Shown here: in pieces, positions 9,272-17,114 of the stretch
How the letters are laid out: the number at the start of each line of letters is the position of its first letter
How positions within the stretch are numbered: position 1 is the first letter of the stretch
Assembly (NCBI RefSeq): GCF_006539565.1
Contig: NZ_BJNG01000020.1
Span: 1-64,000, forward strand
Length of the DNA stretch: 64,000 nt
DNA from: Pseudonocardia hydrocarbonoxydans
GTDB lineage: Bacteria > Actinomycetota > Actinomycetes > Mycobacteriales > Pseudonocardiaceae
Reading direction: 5' to 3'
Notes under the pieces: model-generated
The model's database searches: none
The model's input: only the letters and a program-made list of their open reading frames with translations
Told to the model about the DNA's origin: nothing
Position numbers and translations under genes: made by a program

Positions 9272-10927
9272 ATGTCCAACGACACCCCCGGCTCCGACGG
9301 CGAGCCCCGCCCGGACCGCTCGGCCGAGACGACCTTCCACCCGCGGCCCGCCGACGTCGACCCCGCCGCGCGGCCGACCGCCCAGCACGACCCGGGGACC
9401 CGGCCCGACGAGGGGACCCGGCACGACCCTGCGACCCGGCACGACCCTGCGACCCGGCACGACCCGGCGGCCCAGCGGGACCAGGGGACGCCCTTCGACC
9501 CGGCGACCGGCAAGCCCGCCGGCGGCGGGTACGGCGGCGCGGCGTCGACCGCGCAGTACGGGGCGCCGTCCGCGCAGTACGGGACGGGGACGGGGCAGTA
9601 CGGGCCGGGCCAGTACGGGACGGGGCAGTGGGGGCCCGGGGCGGGGCGGTACGCGCCCCCCGGATCCGGCGGGGGGCAGGGGACGCCGGCCGGCCACGGC
9701 GCCGGTGGCTTCGGCGGCTCCCCCGGGGGCGGCTCCTACGGAAGCGGCTCGTACGGCGGGCAGCCCGGGGGCGCCCAGGGCGGCACCGGGGTGCACGGCA
9801 GCGGCGCCTACCCGCCGTACGGCGGATCGGCGCAGCCCGGGCCGGCCCCGCGGGAGGGGCGGCGCACCGGCCGGGGCGCGCTCCTCGCGGTCGGGCTGGT
9901 CGCCGCGCTGCTCGGCGGCGGGGTGGGCGGTGCCGTCGGCAGCACGCTGAACGCGTCCGGCGGGAGCGGCGGGTCGGCCGGGGTGCTGAACTCGCCCCTG
10001 CCCGCCCCCGACCCCTCGACGACCCCGCTCGGCCCGGTGGAGGCGGTGGCGCAGCGGGTGCTGCCGTCCGTCGTCCGGCTGCTGGTGCAGGGTCCGGCCT
10101 CGTCCGGGGAGGGCTCGGGCATGGTGCTCTCCGGCGACGGCCTGATCCTCACCAACAACCACGTGGTGGAGGCGGCCTCCGGCGGCGGCTCGATCCTGGC
10201 GGTGTTCCAGGACGGCACCACCGCCCCGGCCGACGTCGTCGGGCTCGACCCGGGTTCCGACCTCGCGGTGATCCGCGCCCGCGGCGTGTCCGGCCTGACG
10301 CCGATCGAGTTCGGCGACTCCGACGCGGTGCGGGTCGGGCAGCAGGTCGTCGCGTTCGGCTCGCCGCTGGGCCTGGGCGGCACGGTGACGACCGGGATCG
10401 TCAGCGCCGTCGACCGGGCGGTGAGCGTGGGGGAGGGGTCCGGGGCCAGCGAGGCCACGGTGCTCAGCGCCCTGCAGACCGACGCCGCGATCAACCCGGG
10501 CAACTCCGGCGGTCCGCTGACCGACCTGCAGGGCCGCGTCGTCGGGATCAACTCGGTGATCGCCACGACCGGCGCGGAGGGCGGCTCGATCGGCGTCGGG
10601 TTCGCGATCCCGGTCAACCAGGCCCGCCGCACCGCGCAGGAGCTGGAGACCACCGGCCGTGCCACCCGCGCGATCCTCGGGGCGGGGGTCAACGCCGGGT
10701 CGGCGCAGGAGCTCAACGGCGCGGTGCTCAACAGCATCGTCCCCGGCGGCCCGGCCGAGCAGGCGGGGATCCGGCAGGGCCAGGTCGTCACGCGCGTCGG
10801 CGACCGGGTGGTGACCAACGGCAACGACCTGATCGCCGCCATCCGCGAGAACGCACCCGGTGACCTGGTGACGCTGGTCGTCGACGGGCAGCCGGTCGAC
10901 GTCACCCTCGGGGCCGAGACCGGCTGA
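9272..10927 (+). CDS. pepD: PepD/HtrA-like S1C serine protease with PDZ domain
   Basis: A 551-aa membrane-tethered HtrA-type protease-chaperone. The first about 200 residues are a low-complexity cytoplasmic tail rich in Gly, Tyr, Gln and Pro, including a short tandem RHDPAT repeat. One membrane helix follows at 202-222. The trypsin-like domain shows the triad His297 (NNHVVEA), Asp330 (SDLAVIR) and Ser412 (NPGNSGGP). A PDZ domain occupies about 465-551. Placement just after mprAB matches the mycobacterial mprA-mprB-pepD unit, where PepD processes envelope proteins under MprAB/SigE control. GAGG before the ATG supports the start. A possible TACGCT -10 at 9219 suggests an extra promoter. Confidence 0.94.
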   Translation: MSNDTPGSDGEPRPDRSAETTFHPRPADVDPAARPTAQHDPGTRPDEGTRHDPATRHDPATRHDPAAQRDQGTPFDPATGKPAGGGYGGAASTAQYGAPSAQYGTGTGQYGPGQYGTGQWGPGAGRYAPPGSGGGQGTPAGHGAGGFGGSPGGGSYGSGSYGGQPGGAQGGTGVHGSGAYPPYGGSAQPGPAPREGRRTGRGALLAVGLVAALLGGGVGGAVGSTLNASGGSGGSAGVLNSPLPAPDPSTTPLGPVEAVAQRVLPSVVRLLVQGPASSGEGSGMVLSGDGLILTNNHVVEAASGGGSILAVFQDGTTAPADVVGLDPGSDLAVIRARGVSGLTPIEFGDSDAVRVGQQVVAFGSPLGLGGTVTTGIVSAVDRAVSVGEGSGASEATVLSALQTDAAINPGNSGGPLTDLQGRVVGINSVIATTGAEGGSIGVGFAIPVNQARRTAQELETTGRATRAILGAGVNAGSAQELNGAVLNSIVPGGPAEQAGIRQGQVVTRVGDRVVTNGNDLIAAIRENAPGDLVTLVVDGQPVDVTLGAETG

Positions 10928-11236
10928 TCGCTGCGTTCGGTAGTGCCCCGATCGGCGCAATGCGGACGATCGGGTGGTCCTGGTATGGGCGCGTCGACCC
11001 TGCTCACACACGGTCGTGCCCGCGTTGGGCCCCTGGGGTGGTGATCCATCCGGGGGTTGCGTGTTCGGTACCGGGATGGTCTGGTGTCAGCCGGTCCCCC
11101 CGTGGTGCCCCGCGTTGCGGGACCAGCGGGCCGCGCCGGTGCCGACACCCCCTCCCGGCATCGGCGTGGCCCCGCGCCCCCCACGCGGCGCCCGGCCAGC
11201 GGGATCATCGATCGGCCGGGCCGCTACGGTGATCCC
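10928..11236. other. 309-bp intergenic region before the moaB-like gene
   Basis: No convincing gene or stable rho-independent terminator is seen. The region is somewhat AT-richer at its left side and ends in a TACGGT -10 box six bases before the next start codon. Confidence 0.5.
11225..11230 (+). promoter_or_regulatory. -10 box TACGGT, leaderless
   Basis: TACGGT ends 6 bases before the ATG at 11237, the spacing expected for a leaderless transcript. Confidence 0.5.
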
Positions 11237-11734
11237 ATGGAAATGGCGCCACCCCAGATCGGTCGGGCCCTGGTCGTGATCGTCGACGACCGTGTGAGCC
11301 ACGGTGAGCGCGAGGACACCATCGGGCCGCTGGTCACCGAACTGCTCGAGGAGGCCCGGCTCGTCGTCGACGCGGTCGTGGTCGTGCCGGGCGACCCGGT
11401 GGCCATCCGCAACGCCCTCAACACCGCGGTGATCGGCGGTGTCGACCTCGTCGTCACCGTCGGGGGCACCGGGGTGTCGCCGCGCGACGTCACCGCCGAC
11501 GCCACCGCGGGCGTCCTCGACCGGCCGATCCCGGGCATCGCCGAGGCCATCCGCGCGTCCGGCCTGGCGGCGGGTGCCGTCGACGCGGGGCTCTCGCGCG
11601 GGCTGGTCGGGGTCTCCGGCAGCACGTTGGTGGTGAACCTCGCGCCGTCGCGCGCCGCCGTCCGCGACGGGATGGCCACCCTCACGCCGCTGGTCGCGCA
11701 CGTGATCGCCGAGCTCTCCGGCCTCGACGACTGA
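11237..11734 (+). CDS. MogA/MoaB family molybdenum cofactor biosynthesis protein
   Basis: A 165-aa single-domain MoCF-biosynthesis protein. The MPT-binding loop is visible as VVTVGGTGVSPRDVT at about 75-89. The fold core RALVVIVDDRVSHGEREDT occupies the N-terminus, where active MogA has SDRxxxGxxxD. Family members adenylate molybdopterin before molybdenum insertion. In M. tuberculosis the gene at this spot, after pepD, is annotated moaB2. No other cofactor genes are nearby except the degenerate MoeA-like gene at 15059. The ATG at 11237 matches the leaderless promoter. Confidence 0.9.
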   Translation: MEMAPPQIGRALVVIVDDRVSHGEREDTIGPLVTELLEEARLVVDAVVVVPGDPVAIRNALNTAVIGGVDLVVTVGGTGVSPRDVTADATAGVLDRPIPGIAEAIRASGLAAGAVDAGLSRGLVGVSGSTLVVNLAPSRAAVRDGMATLTPLVAHVIAELSGLDD

Positions 11735-11741
11735 CACGACC

Positions 11742-11993
11742 GTGCCCGACGTCGCCCCGCCCGACCCCGCCGACCGTCCGGAGGGCGGCGGGGCCACCGA
11801 CGACGGGCCGCCCGACGGTGCGATACCGGAGGACGGGCCGCCCGCCGCCCCGCTGCCGGACGCCGTGCGCCGACGCCTCGCGGCGGTGTTCGGCGACGCC
11901 CTTCCCGACACCACCGGTGACGAGCGCGACCCCGCCCCCGACGGCAACGACGCCCGGCTGCTCGCCGACCGGCCCCCGCACCACGACCGGTGA
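11742..11993 (+). CDS. small conserved acidic protein, function unknown
   Basis: An 83-aa protein rich in Pro, Asp and Gly, read from a GTG seven bases after the moaB-like stop. The recognisable core is DAVRRRLAAVFGDALP followed by TTGDERD, and it ends LLADRPPHHDR. I recall similar tails ending in NRPPHHDR beside mscL in other actinomycetes, which favours a real gene. No catalytic motif, membrane segment or Cys pair is present. Probably co-transcribed with the moaB-like gene. Confidence 0.6.
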   Translation: MPDVAPPDPADRPEGGGATDDGPPDGAIPEDGPPAAPLPDAVRRRLAAVFGDALPDTTGDERDPAPDGNDARLLADRPPHHDR

Positions 11994-11999
11994 GCGGCG

Positions 12000-12395
12000 T
12001 CAGCGCTGCTGCTGCGCGCGCAGGAGGTCGCGGATCTCGGCGAGCAGCTCGACGTCGGTCGGCTCGGCCGGGCCGGGCTCCTCGCCCTTCTTGCGGCGCT
12101 CCTTGAGGGTGTTGAGCGGCAGCACGATCACGAAGTAGACGACCGCGGCCACGATCAGGAAGTTGATCGCCGCGGTGATCACGGCGGAGAAGTCGATGTA
12201 GGTGCTCTCCTTGCCGGGGACGATCGGGAAGCCCAGGCCGGTGCTCTCCGGCGGTGACACCGCGTTGATGAGCGGCTGCACGATGCCCGCGGTGAACGCC
12301 GAGACGATCGCGGCGAAGGCGGTGCCGATGACGACGGCGACCGCGAGGTCGACGACGTTGCCGCGCAGGATGAAGTCCTTGAATCCCTTGAGCAT
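12000..12395 (-). CDS. mscL: large-conductance mechanosensitive channel MscL
   Basis: A 131-aa homopentameric channel that opens under membrane tension to release solutes on hypo-osmotic shock. The start MLKGFKDFILRGNVVDLAVA is diagnostic. TM1 is at about 15-42, a periplasmic loop with PGKEST follows, TM2 is at about 70-93 (AAINFLIVAAVVYFVIVLPL) and the cytoplasmic helix ends LLAEIRDLLRAQQQR. The ATG overlaps by one base the stop of the upstream SAF gene (TGATG). Normal length. Confidence 0.97.
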   Translation of the reverse strand: MLKGFKDFILRGNVVDLAVAVVIGTAFAAIVSAFTAGIVQPLINAVSPPESTGLGFPIVPGKESTYIDFSAVITAAINFLIVAAVVYFVIVLPLNTLKERRKKGEEPGPAEPTDVELLAEIRDLLRAQQQR

Positions 12396-12988
12396 CAGCG
12401 CAGTGTAACGGCGACCTGGTCGGACAACGCGGCGGCGGCGACCCGCGTGGCGACCCCGCGGGGCATCGAGACCAGTACCAGCGGACCGGGCAGCACGGTG
12501 ACCACCTCGGCGTCGGAGGCGAGCACGAGCGGCTCGCCCGCCCGCTCGCCGAGCGTGACGACGTCGACGCGGCGGCCCGCGACCAGCAGCGGGGCGACGT
12601 CGGGGTCGGCCAGGCGGACGGGCACCGCGGCGGCGTCGCCGGGCAGCGCGGCGCCGCCGGTGAGCCGGGCGTCGGTGAGCGGCTCGCCCGCCCGCGCCGC
12701 GCCCACCAGCACCCGCCCCGCCGCGTCGGCGACGGCCGGCACGGCCCCGGCGGGGACGAGCTCCGGCGGCCACTCGCGGACGGTGAGCGCCACGGCGTCC
12801 AGCGTGGAGCCCGCCGCGAGGTCGGCCGCGGCCACGACGACCGGGGTGCCGCGGGCCTGCGGGGCCAGGGCGAGGGCCAGCGCGAGCGCCGTGAGGAGCC
12901 CCGCCCCGGCGCGCCGCAGCAGCGTGGTGCGCCGCCAGCCGGGTGCGGACAGCGGGAGCCGGAGGCGCCGGGCCGGGTCGTCGGTCAT
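12395..12988 (-). CDS. SAF domain protein (CpaB/RcpC-like)
   Basis: A 197-aa protein with a single hydrophobic segment at about 27-45 (LLTALALALALAPQA) and an extracytoplasmic SAF domain from about 50 to 110 (VVVAAADLAAGSTLDAVALT, then VLVGAARAGEPLTDARLTG). The rest is beta-rich, ending in a RcpC-like region. SAF proteins contribute to Flp pilus assembly or bind carbohydrate-like ligands. No pilus genes are nearby, and a gene of this type next to mscL is a common actinobacterial arrangement, so a pilus role is doubtful. Its stop overlaps the mscL start. Confidence 0.85.
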   Translation of the reverse strand: MTDDPARRLRLPLSAPGWRRTTLLRRAGAGLLTALALALALAPQARGTPVVVAAADLAAGSTLDAVALTVREWPPELVPAGAVPAVADAAGRVLVGAARAGEPLTDARLTGGAALPGDAAAVPVRLADPDVAPLLVAGRRVDVVTLGERAGEPLVLASDAEVVTVLPGPLVLVSMPRGVATRVAAAALSDQVAVTLR

Positions 12989-13069
12989 GCCGACGACGCT
13001 AGGGCGGGATCAGCCCCGCCGGGCGACGGTCACCGAGCCTGTGGACGGAGCGACCGCGATGTGGACAAC

Positions 13070-13411
13070 TCAGGTCTTGGCGGCCGCCGCGGCGGGGGTG
13101 CCGGCGGAGGATGAGCCGGTGTCCTTCTTGCTGCTCTTCTCCGCGGGCTTCTTCTCGCCGCCGCCCTTGTCGGCCGAGCCCGAGCTCTCGCCGGAGGAGG
13201 CGGCGGGCTTGGACTCGCCGTTCGGCACGGCGCCGGACCGGCTGTCGGTGCGGTAGAAGCCGCTGCCCTTGAACACGATCCCGACGGAGGAGAAGACCTT
13301 GCGCAACGGACCCGAGCACTGCGGGCACTCGGTGAGCGACGCGTCGGAGAACGACTGCACGGCCTCGAACCGGTGGTCGCAGCTGGTGCAGGCGTACTGG
13401 TAGGTGGGCAC
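13070..13411 (-). CDS. FmdB-type zinc ribbon protein, Ruc-like
   Basis: A 113-aa protein. The N-terminal zinc ribbon has two Cys pairs (YACTSCDHRFEAVQ and TECPQCSGPLRK) and the signature FSSVGIVFKGSGFYRTD. The rest is a disordered Ser/Lys/Ala-rich tail. The GTG at 13411 gives the family N-terminus MPTYQYAC. The position before the cyclo-ligase gene matches M. tuberculosis Rv0991c, reported as Ruc, a redox-regulated chaperone whose Cys ribbon and disordered tail work with Hsp70. A similar role is an inference. Confidence 0.88.
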   Translation of the reverse strand: MPTYQYACTSCDHRFEAVQSFSDASLTECPQCSGPLRKVFSSVGIVFKGSGFYRTDSRSGAVPNGESKPAASSGESSGSADKGGGEKKPAEKSSKKDTGSSSAGTPAAAAAKT

Positions 13412-13478
13412 GCTCGTGGTCCTTCCGGGGGCGTCCTTGGCACTCTCACGCACTGAGTGCCAGCATAACCCGGCGGGG

Positions 13479-14087
13479 TCAGCCGTTCTTCCCGAGAGGT
13501 GTGAGCCCGGCGCGCGGCAGCAGCGCGGCCGACACCGGATGGTCGTACGGCTCGGCGGGCAGGGCGTCCACCAGCTCGTCGTCGTCCAGCACGACGACGA
13601 TCGGCACACCCGCGGTCACCAGCGGCAACGTCCGGTCGTAGTAGCCCCTGCCCCGGCCCAGGCGGGCCCCGTCCCGGTCGGCGGCCAGTGCGGGCACGAG
13701 CAGCAGCCGGGCCGCGGTGACGGCGCCGGGCCCCCGTCGCGGACCGGACGGTTCGCGCAGGCCGATCGGGCCGGGGGCGAGCGAGCCGGGACCGGTGTAG
13801 GAGGCCCAGTCGAGCGGGCCCGGCGCGTCCGGCACCACCGGCAGCAGCACCTCGTGACCTGTGGCGCGCAGCTGCTCGACGCCCTCGGGCGACCACGGCT
13901 CGGTGCCGACCGGGAGGTAGGCGCACACCGGGCCGCCGGTCGACGCGGCGAGGGCGAGCGCGTGGCGGGTGAGGTCGGCGGCGCGGGCGGCGCGGGCCCC
14001 GGGGTCCAGTGCCCGGCGCGAGTCCAGGATCCGGTCCCGCCACGCCTGTTTGGTGAACCGGCGATGATCGTCGCTGCGTGCCGTCAC
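13479..14087 (-). CDS. 5-formyltetrahydrofolate cyclo-ligase
   Basis: A 202-aa enzyme that converts 5-formyl-THF to 5,10-methenyl-THF using ATP. The N-terminal helix KQAWRDRILDSRRALDP, the substrate segment CAYLPVGTEPWS, and the phosphate-binding signature RLGRGRGYYDRTLP are all present. Length is typical. Divergent from galU with a 36-bp gap, which is the order seen at Rv0992c/Rv0993. Confidence 0.95.
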   Translation of the reverse strand: MTARSDDHRRFTKQAWRDRILDSRRALDPGARAARAADLTRHALALAASTGGPVCAYLPVGTEPWSPEGVEQLRATGHEVLLPVVPDAPGPLDWASYTGPGSLAPGPIGLREPSGPRRGPGAVTAARLLLVPALAADRDGARLGRGRGYYDRTLPLVTAGVPIVVVLDDDELVDALPAEPYDHPVSAALLPRAGLTPLGKNG

Positions 14088-14109
14088 ACGGGCACGCTAC
14101 CGGCGCGGA

Positions 14110-14115
14110 TAAGGT
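14110..14115 (+). promoter_or_regulatory. -10 box TAAGGT of galU, near-leaderless
   Basis: TAAGGT ends 8 bases before the galU ATG at 14124, inside the short divergent gap. Confidence 0.5.
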
Positions 14116-14123
14116 TCGTGCCC

Positions 14124-15053
14124 ATGACAGCGACGCCCCAGCCAGCGACGCCCCCCACGACGACGCCCCGGACGACGGCGCCCTTCCGATCGGCGGTGGT
14201 CCCCGCCGCGGGCCTGGGCACCCGGTTCCTGCCCACGACCAAGACCGTGCCCAAGGAGCTGCTGCCCGTCGTCGACACCCCGGGCATCGAGCTCGTGGCC
14301 GCGGAGGCCGCCGAGGCCGGTGCCGAGCAGCTGCTCATCGTCACCTCGCCGGGCAAGGACGCCGTCGCGGCGCACTTCGCCGACTCCTCCGAGCTGGAGA
14401 AGACCCTCGCCGCCCGCGGCAAGGAGAAGCTGGTGGCGAAGGTGCGCCGGGCGCACGAGCTGCTCGCCGTCCGCACCGTCACGCAGGACGAGCCGTTGGG
14501 ACTGGGCCACGCCATCGGCTGCGTCCGCGGCGCGCTGGCCGACGACGAGCAGGCCTTCGCGGTGCTGCTGCCCGACGACCTGGTGCTGCCCACGGGCGTC
14601 CTGAGCCGGATGGCCGCGGTGCGCGAGCAGTTCGGCGGGAGCGTGCTCTGCGCGTTCGACATCCCGCGGGAGGAGATCTCCGCCTACGGCGTCTTCGACG
14701 TCAGCGACACCGAGGACCCGGACGTCAAGCAGGTCCACGGGATGGTCGAGAAGCCCGCCGCCGCCGACGCCCCCTCCACCTACGCCGCCGCCGGGCGCTA
14801 CCTGCTCGACGTCGCGGTGTTCGACGCGATCGACCGCATCACCCCCGGCGCGGGCGGCGAGCTGCAGATCACCGACGCCATCGCGCTGCTGATCTCCGAG
14901 GGCCACCCGGTGCACGTGGTCGTCCACCGCGGTGGCCGTCACGACCTCGGCAACCCCGGCAGCTACGTCCGCGCGTTCGTCGACTTCGCCCTGGAGCACC
15001 CCGACTACGGCCCCGAGCTGCGCACCTGGCTGGCCGCGCGCCTGGCGGACTGA
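14124..15053 (+). CDS. galU: UTP-glucose-1-phosphate uridylyltransferase
   Basis: A 309-aa nucleotidyltransferase making UDP-glucose, the precursor of cell-wall polysaccharides and trehalose. The nucleotide-binding signature is AAGLGTRFLPTTKTVPKELL. It is followed by EAGAEQLLIVTSPGK, LLPDDLVL, and the sugar-phosphate region GMVEKPAAADAPS. A 20-residue Thr/Pro-rich leader precedes the fold. It is followed five bases later by the Glp/MoeA-like gene, as in mycobacteria. Confidence 0.96.
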   Translation: MTATPQPATPPTTTPRTTAPFRSAVVPAAGLGTRFLPTTKTVPKELLPVVDTPGIELVAAEAAEAGAEQLLIVTSPGKDAVAAHFADSSELEKTLAARGKEKLVAKVRRAHELLAVRTVTQDEPLGLGHAIGCVRGALADDEQAFAVLLPDDLVLPTGVLSRMAAVREQFGGSVLCAFDIPREEISAYGVFDVSDTEDPDVKQVHGMVEKPAAADAPSTYAAAGRYLLDVAVFDAIDRITPGAGGELQITDAIALLISEGHPVHVVVHRGGRHDLGNPGSYVRAFVDFALEHPDYGPELRTWLAARLAD

Positions 15054-15058
15054 TTCCG

Positions 15059-16285
15059 ATGCGCACGGTCGACGAGCAGCTCACGCGGATCCTCGACGGG
15101 GTGGTCCGCCCGGCACCGGTGCGGGTGTCGATCTCCGAGGCGTACGGACTGCGGTGCGCGGAGGAGGTGGTCGTGTCGCGGCCCCTGCCCGGTTTCGACC
15201 AGGCGGCCGTCGACGGCTACGCGGTGCGCAGCGTCGACCTGGTCGGCGCGTCGGAGCAGGAGCCCGCGTCGCTGCCCGTGGTGGGCGAGATCCCGGCCGG
15301 GTCGCGGCAGCCGCTGCGCCTGCAGCCGGGCCAGGCCGTGCGCGTCGTCGCCGGGGCCCCGCTGCCCACCCTCGCCGACGCCGTCGTCCCGCTGGGCTAC
15401 ACCGACGGCGGGTCCGCACGGCTCGTCGCGACGCGCGGCGTGCCGTCGGCGGCGTTCGTCCGGCGCGTGGGCGAGGACGTCCAGCCCGGTGACGTGGCGG
15501 TGCGCCGGGACGCCGTCGTCGGCCCGACGCAGGTGGGCCTGCTGGCCGCGGCGGGCCGCGACAAGCTGCTCGTGCACCCCCGGCCCCGGGTGTCGATCAT
15601 CTCGGTGGGCGACGAGCTGGTCGACGTCGCGCGCACCCCGGGCGCCGGCCAGGTCGCCGACATCTGCTCGCACGCGCTCTCGGCCGCGGCCCGCGACGCG
15701 GGGGCCGACACCGGGCGGGCCGGGCTGGTCCGCGGCGACGCCCGGGAGATCGGCGCGGCGATGCAGGACCGGCTGCCGTTCAGCGACGTCATCGTGGTGT
15801 GCGGGGCGGCGGGCGGGCACGCCGGGGCCGAGGTGCACGCGGCGCTGTCGGGCCTGGGCGATCTCGACGCCACCCGCGTCGCGATGCACCCCGGTTCGTC
15901 GCAGGCCTTCGGCCGCCTGGGCCCGGACGCCGTGCCCACCTTCCTGTTCCCGTCGCACCCGGCCACCGCGCTGCTGCTGTTCGAGGTGTTCGTGCGGCCG
16001 CTGCTGCGCGCGGCCCTGGGCCGCTCCGACCCGTTCCGGCGCACCATGACCGCGCGCCTGACCTCGCCGATCTCCTCGCGACCCGGGCGGCGCGGCTACC
16101 TGCGTGCGCGGCTGCTGCGCGAACAGGCGACCGGTGAGTACCTCGTGCAGCCGCTTGGCACCTCGGGCACGCACCTGCTGTCGTCGCTGGGGGAGTCGAA
16201 CGGGCTGATCGTCGTGGGCGAGGACGTCACCGAGGCCACCGTCGACGAGGTCGTCACCGTCGCGTTCCTGCCCGCGCCGTCCTGA
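15059..16285 (+). CDS. glp: MoeA-like gephyrin-type protein, probably Glp (division scaffold)
   Basis: A 408-aa protein with the full four-domain MoeA/gephyrin layout: RPLPGFDQAAVDGYAVRS, GEIPAGS, VRVVAGAPLPTLADAVVPLG, the molybdopterin-binding-like domain from about 175 (VSIISVGDELVD), and a C-terminal beta domain. In the catalytic domain the usual SGGVSxG(D/E) loop is replaced by CGAAGGHAGAE, so molybdenum insertion activity is doubtful. The locus (galU, this gene, rimJ-like, membrane protein) matches the Corynebacterium Glp-GlpR system, where Glp binds FtsZ and a membrane receptor. The stop overlaps the next start (TGATG). Confidence 0.85.
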   Translation: MRTVDEQLTRILDGVVRPAPVRVSISEAYGLRCAEEVVVSRPLPGFDQAAVDGYAVRSVDLVGASEQEPASLPVVGEIPAGSRQPLRLQPGQAVRVVAGAPLPTLADAVVPLGYTDGGSARLVATRGVPSAAFVRRVGEDVQPGDVAVRRDAVVGPTQVGLLAAAGRDKLLVHPRPRVSIISVGDELVDVARTPGAGQVADICSHALSAAARDAGADTGRAGLVRGDAREIGAAMQDRLPFSDVIVVCGAAGGHAGAEVHAALSGLGDLDATRVAMHPGSSQAFGRLGPDAVPTFLFPSHPATALLLFEVFVRPLLRAALGRSDPFRRTMTARLTSPISSRPGRRGYLRARLLREQATGEYLVQPLGTSGTHLLSSLGESNGLIVVGEDVTEATVDEVVTVAFLPAPS

Positions 16286-16944
16286 TGGCCGCTCCGTTCC
16301 CGGCCGGGGGACGGCATCCGGGCTGGCCCGCCCGCCTCGGCGCGCTGCGGGTCGGGTCGGGGGTGGTGGCGCTGCGTCCGGTGCGGCTGCGCGACGGCCC
16401 GGCGTGGTCGGCGCTGCGCCTGCGCGACGAGGCGCACCTGGCGCCGTGGGAGCCGACGATGCCGGGCACCTGGGCCCAGCGGCACTCGTCGGCGGAGTGG
16501 CCGGGGCGCTGGATGCTGCTGCGGTCGGCGGCCCGCAAGGGCACCGCGCTGCCGTTCGCGATCACCGTCGACGGCCGACTCGCCGGGCACGTCATGATCG
16601 GCAACGTGGTGCGCGAGCCGCTGCTCTCGGCCTACGTCGGCTACTGGTGCGACCGGAGCCTCACGGGGTCGGGCGTGACGACGGCGGCCGTCGCGCTCGC
16701 CGTCGACCACTGCCTGGGGGCGGCGGGGCTGCACCGCATCGAGGCGACGGTCCGGCCGGAGAACGTCGCGAGCCGCCGGGTGCTGGAGAAGCTGGGCTTC
16801 CGCGAGGAGGGGATCTTCCGGCGCTACCTCGACGTCGACGGGGCCTGGCGCGACCATCTCTGCTACGCGATGACCGCCGAGGAGGTCCCGGCGGGCGGGC
16901 TGGCCGGACGGCTGGTGTCGACCGGGCGCGCGCAGCGGGCCTGA
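16285..16944 (+). CDS. RimJ/RimL-like GNAT N-acetyltransferase
   Basis: A 219-aa GNAT-fold protein. Characteristic RimJ segments are VVALRPVRLRDGPAWSALRL, YVGYWCDRSLTGSGVTTAAV (the acetyl-CoA pyrophosphate loop, slightly altered from GxGxxT/A), and GLHRIEATVRPENVASRRVL then LGFREEGI. RimJ acetylates protein N-termini, classically ribosomal protein S5; the substrate here is unproven. The first base of its ATG is the last base of the glp stop, so translation is coupled. Confidence 0.9.
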   Translation: MAAPFPAGGRHPGWPARLGALRVGSGVVALRPVRLRDGPAWSALRLRDEAHLAPWEPTMPGTWAQRHSSAEWPGRWMLLRSAARKGTALPFAITVDGRLAGHVMIGNVVREPLLSAYVGYWCDRSLTGSGVTTAAVALAVDHCLGAAGLHRIEATVRPENVASRRVLEKLGFREEGIFRRYLDVDGAWRDHLCYAMTAEEVPAGGLAGRLVSTGRAQRA

Positions 16945-17114
16945 TCACCCACACGAGCCACTCCGGCCACTGCCGTCCCTGGAGTGAACCTGGCGGTCAC
17001 GGCGCGTCGTTGCCCGGATCCGCAGGCTTCCCTCACTACCGTGGTGCCCGGGAGCGATCTTGGGCCGGGGAGGGTCCCGGGTCGCCCCTCGCGCCGACGG
17101 GGAGGAGACCGCCA

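Noticed and set aside
9417..9470. Short tandem repeat as a regulatory array
   Set aside because: It is in frame in pepD and encodes RHDPAT repeats, so it is coding low complexity.
7681..9513. 610-codon antisense frame across mprB
   Set aside because: Same GC-skew artefact; the plus strand encodes a complete histidine kinase.
12396..12773. N-terminal extension of mscL
   Set aside because: It overlaps the SAF gene and gives a Gly/Arg-rich stretch absent from all MscL proteins.
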